This document shows, piece by piece, positions 60,301 to 64,000 of a DNA stretch of 64,000 nucleotides. Positions within the stretch are counted from its first letter, which is position 1; each line of letters opens with the position of its first letter. The notes under the pieces are model-generated. The model did not search any database, was not told where the DNA came from, and saw nothing but the letters and a program-made list of their open reading frames with translations. A program made the position numbers and the translations under genes. The DNA comes from Chrysaora quinquecirrha (Eukaryota; Cnidaria; Scyphozoa; Semaeostomeae; Pelagiidae). The DNA lies in assembly GCA_014526335.1 (NCBI GenBank), contig JACTAT010000001.1, positions 1,640,111 to 1,704,110 on the forward strand, given 5' to 3'.

Positions 60301-60737
60301 AAGAAGAAGAAGAAGAAGAAGAATTCAGGAATCAAGAAATGAGAGAAACTTCAATGCTTGAAAGCTATTCACGTTTTTATGGGAGCATGTCTGAGAACGA
60401 TGTAGCCTGGAATAACCTTGAATATCATGTTTTTTAGAGCCAAAACAGGCTGCTTTTCGTAAAAATATTCTAACATTAACTGATCTTGACCGCAGTTATC
60501 GGCTGATTTTCATTCTATTATTTTGCGTCGTTTGTACAGTAAAACATCGGAAAGAAGAACATATTTTTACGAAAAGCAGCCTGTTTTTGGTTCTAAAAAG
60601 CATGGTATTTAAGGTTACGCCAGGGTGAATGATTCTCAGTTATGCTCTCATATATATTATCGTGAATAGCTTTCAAGCATTGCAGTTTCTCTCACTGCTT
60701 CCTTCCTCGATTCTTCTTCTTTTTCTTCTTTTTACTA

Positions 60738-60774
<37 letters not shown>

Positions 60775-60867
60775 TCTTCTTCTTCTTCTTCTGCTTCTTC
60801 TTCTTCTTAACCTTCATCTTCTTCCTCTTCTTCTTTTTCTTCTTCTTACCATTCTTCTTCTTCTTCT

Positions 60868-60902
<35 letters not shown>

Positions 60903-63756
60903 TTTTTTTGCTTCTGCTTCTGCTTCTTCTTGTGCTCGCTTTTCCCACATCCAGGTTGGCATCTCCTCTGGTCTGATGACTCCATCAACCTCCATATGTC
61001 TCCTTTGATGCAATCTTCCCGCCTCCTGTTTGGTCTTGCTCGCTTCCCCTTTCTCGCCTTCATTCCTCTCACTCATTTGCCAACATATATCATAGTTCTT
61101 CTCTCTTCCACAAAACATGCCCTAACCGAAGCACTTTAAGGTTAGAGTACAAACACAGTCAGTCTATTTTCAAAGCAGGTTTATTCCCCAATTTGTGTTG
61201 CTTAAATTCAATGCCACTCCCTTTTCAGGGTCATATTGTTCTGACTGATTTTGGTCTTTGTAAAGAAGGAATTGAAGCACTTGGAACAACGTCTACTTTC
61301 TGTGGAACACCTGAGGTGATCATCACAATTTCATATCATATTTCGAAAACCTCCTTCCTCTGTTTAAGCTTATTAATTCGGTTTAACACTCGGGCAAACC
61401 AACATCGAAAACGCAACTACCTTTTCTATTTAAGGATAACAAATAAAAGATATTGAAAAAGTCAATGATGAACTTCAACAAAGGGGGGGGGGCTTCAGTG
61501 ACAACATTTTAAGACAGCTCTAGGGTGGGGTGGGGACTGATTCGAGGGGAGGGCTTATTCGACGGGGGGCAATTCGAGGATTTACTGTATGTATGTAGAT
61601 TGATTTGATTTGAATATTGTTTTGATCTGGACAAAATACTAGACGTCAATCCAATTATTTTTTCAGTATCTGGCACCAGAAGTATTAAGGAAACAAGAAT
61701 ACGACAAATCAGTAGATTGGTGGTGTTTGGGTGCTGTAACTTATGAAATGATGTATGGTTTGCCTCCGTTCTACAGCCGAGACACAGCTGAAATGTATGA
61801 TCAAATTCTTCACAAGCCACTGCGATTAAGGACTAATATATCTCATAGTGGAAGGGATATATTGCAAGGAGTAAGTTGAAATGTTTGTCTTATACCTCAT
61901 TCACACTGTAAGGCCCTGGCCAAAAGATCAAACTTTTTGGTCCAACGTTTTAAATTTGCTTTACAACAAATGTTTGACCGTTTTGCCACGCCCAAAAACA
62001 TTTTTGTCCAACATTTTGGAACAACAAAGCCTTTCCTGATGCGCAAGCACGAACTTCTTGTTGTTAAGAAGTGTTGCTAGGTGCCGCAATGTTGCAAGTT
62101 CAAAAATTGCTTGACAAGCAAAAGTAAGCAAATTTGTGGCGTGATCTTTTTGAAAGAGTTGACGCAAGCAAAAAATGTTGGACGTGCAATGTTTTTGGAT
62201 GTGGCCAAACGGTCAAACATTTTGCTTGACAATCAGATTTCAATTGATTGTACGAACCTTAACTGCATGATCAGAGAGCCAATAACAATTCCACAGAGCT
62301 GAATTGCCCAATGAAATCCAAACTCTTCAAGTCATACAGCCCAAGACTGCTCTCCCGTTGAGCTTGGTGTTGCGGCTTTGTTTAGCCTTTTTCAATTACA
62401 AATTTATTATTCACGAGTGGCAAACAACAGGATAGGTTTTTCCACGAGTTGTATACCATAAAACATTGGATTTTAACTTGAATTGCACAATGAGAGAGAG
62501 CCAACAACAATTCCACTGAGCTAGATTCCAATGAAATGGTCGAGTAACTCATTAAGTCATACAGTCCGAAGTTCTCCTCAAATTTCATGTTTAGAGTTTC
62601 AGCTATGTTGAGCCTTGTTCAATATCATACTATTTGTTTATATTCGTGTATATTATATTTGTAACTAGGAAACATTTTTGCAGACATGGTACACCACAAT
62701 AGATGGGATTCGAATCAGGACTGTATGGCCAGAGAACCAATGAAGTTTCCACTGAGCTATAGAGCTTGATGAAATTGCCGAGTAACTCTTCAAGTCTTAC
62801 AGCCCAAGGCTCTCCTCCCGTTTAGCTTTGAAGCTATATTACTTGACTGAAGCAAAGGCCATGGTCAATTGGGATAGGGTGCTAAAAAAAGAACGGGGTT
62901 AAATACAGCTTTTACTTTACTTGTGTGAGGTTATTAAGCTGCGTTTTCACGATTGGTGTAGAAAGCCAGGAGATTTTTAGTTATTTTTTCTTTTTTTTTC
63001 AGCTTCTGCAGAAAGATCGTACAAAGCGTTTGGGATCTTCAGAGAGAGATTTCGTAAGTATCCATTGAAGCTCCTTAGATATCTTTTAAGAATTTAAGAA
63101 TTATAATAATTATCTATATAATATAGTTATCTAGATTAATCCGATCCTATTTATATTTGCTTGCTATGCCTTAATACGACACCAATTGCATAACAGTGCA
63201 AAAAATGCAAGCTCAAACAATGTATTACAAAGTGAAACGATCCAAACTGAAACAATGCAAAACAATGCGAAACAATCCAAGCTAAAACAATGTAAAACAA
63301 TGTAAAACAATCCAAATGAAAACAATTTAAAACAATGTGAAACAATCCAAACTGAAGCAATGCAAAACAATGCGAAACAATCCAAGCTAAAACAATGTAA
63401 AACAATGTAAAACAATCCAAGGTAAAACAATGTAAAACAATCCAAACTAAAACAATGTTTAACAATGCGAAACAATCCAAGCTAAAACAATTTATAACAA
63501 TGTGAAACAATCCAAGCTGAAACAATGTTTAACAATGCGAAATCATCCAAACAAAAACAATTTATAACAATGTAAAACAATCTAGACAAAAACATTTTAT
63601 AACAATGTGAAACAATCCCAACTGAAACAATATAAAACAATGCAAATTGTTCTTTTTGTTGAATAGGAAGACATCAAAGTACATCCATTCTTCCGTACCA
63701 TCAACTGGCAGGATTTGTATGACAAGAAGATTGAACCACCTTACAATCCTAATGTT
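48312..63756 (+). CDS. SGK3: SGK3-type PX-domain serine/threonine kinase, 3' incomplete
   Basis: Seventeen exons: 48312-48437, 49944-50027, 50945-51032, 51900-51975, 53317-53416, 54628-54674, 55377-55434, 56210-56293, 56777-56839, 57627-57695, 59045-59088, 59275-59343, 60181-60217, 61229-61315, 61667-61870, 63003-63053, 63667-63756. They join to 459 codons. Residues about 36-130 form a PX domain with the phosphoinositide-binding RRYNEF motif (59-64) and [10 protein letters not shown], the type that holds SGK3 on PI3P endosomes. After an acidic linker the AGC kinase domain has GKGSFGKV (187-194), lysine K209, E228, RDLKPEN (303-309), DFG at 322-324 and the PDK1-type activation loop [10 protein letters not shown] with T338. 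The C-terminal hydrophobic motif is outside the window (human SGK3 has 496 residues). It would phosphorylate ion-transport and growth targets downstream of PI3K; that is known for the family. The gene appears intact. Confidence 0.95.
51100..51480 (+). mobile_element. tRNA-derived SINE family 1
   Basis: The central part has a box A-like TATAGCTCAGTGGAAAC and a box B CCAGGTTCAAACCCC 45 bp apart, preceded by GGGCTGTATGACTTGG and followed by TTGTGGAAAAATCTATCCG. Another partial copy in the opposite orientation precedes it. The copy starts 70 bp after an SGK3 donor and spoils no exon. Confidence 0.65.
52650..53260 (+). mobile_element. Three SINE family 1 copies in tandem
   Basis: Three successive copies start at about 52650, 52870 and 53050, each with the GAGAGCCTTGGGC-type lead, a TTAGCTCAGTGG-type A box and the family's tail. 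The B box GGTTCGAATCCC is intact only in the first. All lie in the SGK3 intron before exon 53317. Confidence 0.65.
53518..53962. mobile_element. CAAACATTG-family element with both ends
   Basis: It starts ACCCTGACCAAACGACCAAA and ends TTTAATCGTTTGGCCAGGGC, complementary termini, with several inner inverted CAAACATT motifs. It shares AACATTTTGGAGCAACGAAG-type blocks with the copy at 61911-62240. No clear target duplication or transposase. Confidence 0.7.
54418..54600 (+). mobile_element. tRNA-derived SINE family 3, best copy
   Basis: A head with GCGGCGTCGTGGCCGAATCC, AGAAGCTCAGCAAGG and ACGAGTCCCAGC is followed by TTAGTTAACCTACTACTATG and a TTCACCTTCACCGTCAC tail. It is tRNA-like in order but has no convincing full cloverleaf. 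Confidence 0.5.
54941..55279. mobile_element. pogo/Tigger-like MITE with TA duplication
   Basis: The ends are CAGTAGTTTTTCGATTATCC and the inverted CGAATAACTACTG, flanked by TA on both sides. Inner TCGATTATCCGGA motifs are repeated in the same orientation. 339 bp, no transposase, in an SGK3 intron. Confidence 0.8.
55953..56081. mobile_element. GACTTATTAC-family MITE, copy 4 (shortest, well-kept ends)
   Basis: It runs from ACTTATTACCTGAGTCCCAG to ATAACTACGGCTCAAGTAAT and on to AAGTC. At 129 bp the two halves nearly meet, leaving a short GAGCGTCCAGC-containing middle shared with copy 3. Confidence 0.7.
56873..57030. mobile_element. SINE family 1, opposed pair
   Basis: A minus-strand copy (complementary B box TGAGATTCGAACCTGGAC and box A region CCACTGAGCTCTATAG) is joined to a plus-strand partial copy with TGGAGTTCAAATCCCATC and TTGTGGAAAAATCTATCC. 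It lies in an SGK3 intron. Confidence 0.6.
57780..58160. repeat. Degenerate GGACTGAGAAGAACAAG repeat
   Basis: A-rich, loosely repeated GGACTAAGAAC, AACAAGG and ACTGGGGA motifs, 15-25 bp apart, lie in an SGK3 intron. It is an old degraded minisatellite with no coding content. Confidence 0.5.
59390..59610. mobile_element. CAAACATTG-family fragment
   Basis: Contains ACGTTGCTTGTTAAACATTT, AAGCAATGTTTGAACG and ACCAAACATTGCTTGACAAG, starting 46 bp after an SGK3 donor. Confidence 0.6.
60281..60912. repeat. Long inverted repeat with GAA/TTC microsatellite ends
   Basis: The left arm (60281-60470) starts as (GAA)n and runs to TTTCGTAAAAATATTC. The right arm (60558-60912) is its inverted copy, running from TATTTTTACGAAAAGC through GAATAGCTTTCAAGCATTG to a (TTC)n tract expanded to about 200 bp. 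About 88 bp lies between the arms, so a long hairpin can form. It lies in the SGK3 intron between exons 60181-60217 and 61229-61315, and starts 64 bp after a donor. No transposase frame or target duplication is clear. Confidence 0.8.
61911..62240. mobile_element. CAAACATTG-family element
   Basis: Begins AAGGCCCTGGCCAAAAGATC, the fullest form of the family end. It includes TTTGACCGTTTTGCCACGCC and GTGGCCAAACGGTCAAAC. Its right end is replaced by a SINE family 1 copy. Confidence 0.65.
62240..62850 (-). mobile_element. Three SINE family 1 copies in series
   Basis: Minus-strand copies at about 62240-62395, 62395-62640 and 62655-62850 each show the complement of the box A region and B box (the third has GGGATTCGAATCAGG). 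Each is followed by AAGTCATACAGCCCAAG-type and TTGAGCCTTGTTCA-type blocks. They lie in the SGK3 intron before exon 63003. Confidence 0.65.
63195..63655. repeat. Minisatellite of AAACAATGTAAAACAATCC units
   Basis: Submotifs of 11 bp (AAACAATGYRA) are combined into higher units alternating AACAATCCAAACTG and AACAATCCAAGCTA. The array ends just before the acceptor of the exon at 63667, leaving only a short TTGTTCTTTTTGTTG tract. Two long minus-strand frames over it are repeat by-products. Confidence 0.85.
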
Positions 63757-63834
63757 GTAAGTTGTTTTTTCGCTTTATATCTATACCGTATTTTTATTCC
63801 TTTATCTCTACATTTATTTATCCAATATATTGTT

Positions 63835-64000
63835 CATCACTGGCAAACACTGGGATAGATTTTTCCACAAGTGGTTTTTCACAATTGATGATATTTGAAC
63901 CCAAGACTGCATGATCAAAGTGCCAACGACAGTTCCACTGAGCTGTTGTCGAGTAAAACAACTCTCTAAGTCTTACAGGCCAAGGTTATCCTTTCGGCCA
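63835..64000 (-). mobile_element. SINE family 1, runs off the window
   Basis: On the minus strand, the complement of CAACTGTAGGTT-type box regions and TTTTTCCACAAGTGG and AAGTCTTACAGGCCAAGG blocks match the other copies. The body is cut by the window end. Confidence 0.55.

Noticed and set aside
60692..61118. Lys/Glu-rich minus-strand frames of 126 and 90 codons
   Set aside because: They derive from the TTC tract of the long inverted repeat.
63151..63525. 124- and 103-codon minus-strand frames
   Set aside because: They repeat short peptides from the AAACAATG minisatellite.

Overview
This is AT-rich nuclear DNA from a metazoan. The genes are split by GT..AG introns into many small exons, and the introns are full of short non-autonomous transposons, tRNA-derived SINEs and simple repeats. 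Intron size, intron repeat load and the proteins suggest a non-vertebrate animal such as a sponge, cnidarian or tunicate. The sequence alone does not decide which. No bacterial operon, plasmid, phage or CRISPR structure is present.

All five recognisable protein genes lie on the + strand. (1) A CC2D1/Lgd-type gene (8658-19220) has four DM14 repeats but stops before its C2 domain, next to a run of exactly 500 Ns. (2) The last five exons of DSCC1 (20948-23659), the sister-chromatid cohesion factor DCC1, start about 1.1 kb after that gap. The missing 3' half of CC2D1 and 5' half of DSCC1 cannot fit there, so the gap is either much larger than drawn or a wrong scaffold join. (3) A complete nine-exon cathepsin B gene (24956-30906, 338 aa) has all active-site residues and the occluding-loop histidines. 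(4) A 5'-incomplete seven-transmembrane protein gene (32740-42945) has a glycosylatable N-terminal ectodomain; I cannot place it firmly in a family. (5) An SGK3-type kinase (48312-63756) has a PX domain and a nearly complete AGC kinase domain; its last exons lie beyond the window.

The first 8.6 kb holds no coding exon that I recognise. It contains several inverted-repeat elements, a roughly 1 kb GC-rich minisatellite (3868-4862) and a CTAA tetranucleotide tract. The 42.9-48.3 kb intergenic stretch holds a 381/382-bp tandem array (about 45.1-46.9 kb) built from an abundant family whose core is CAAACATTG.

Mobile DNA dominates the rest. There is a three-copy family with CCCGGG ends and perfect 8-bp target duplications, a hAT-like element (14943-15396), and several TA-flanked pogo/Tigger-like elements. 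Other items are a four-copy element ending in GACTTATTAC, three tRNA-like SINE families, three decayed LINE reverse-transcriptase tails and repeated Penelope-type RT motif fragments. Two large foldback structures lie in introns: one with tRNA-like arms (13296-13764) and one whose arms end in GAA/TTC microsatellites (60281-60912). The genes act in unrelated pathways (ESCRT/endosomal regulation, cohesion, lysosomal proteolysis, membrane signalling, PI3K-dependent kinase signalling); their order looks like chance rather than a cluster.
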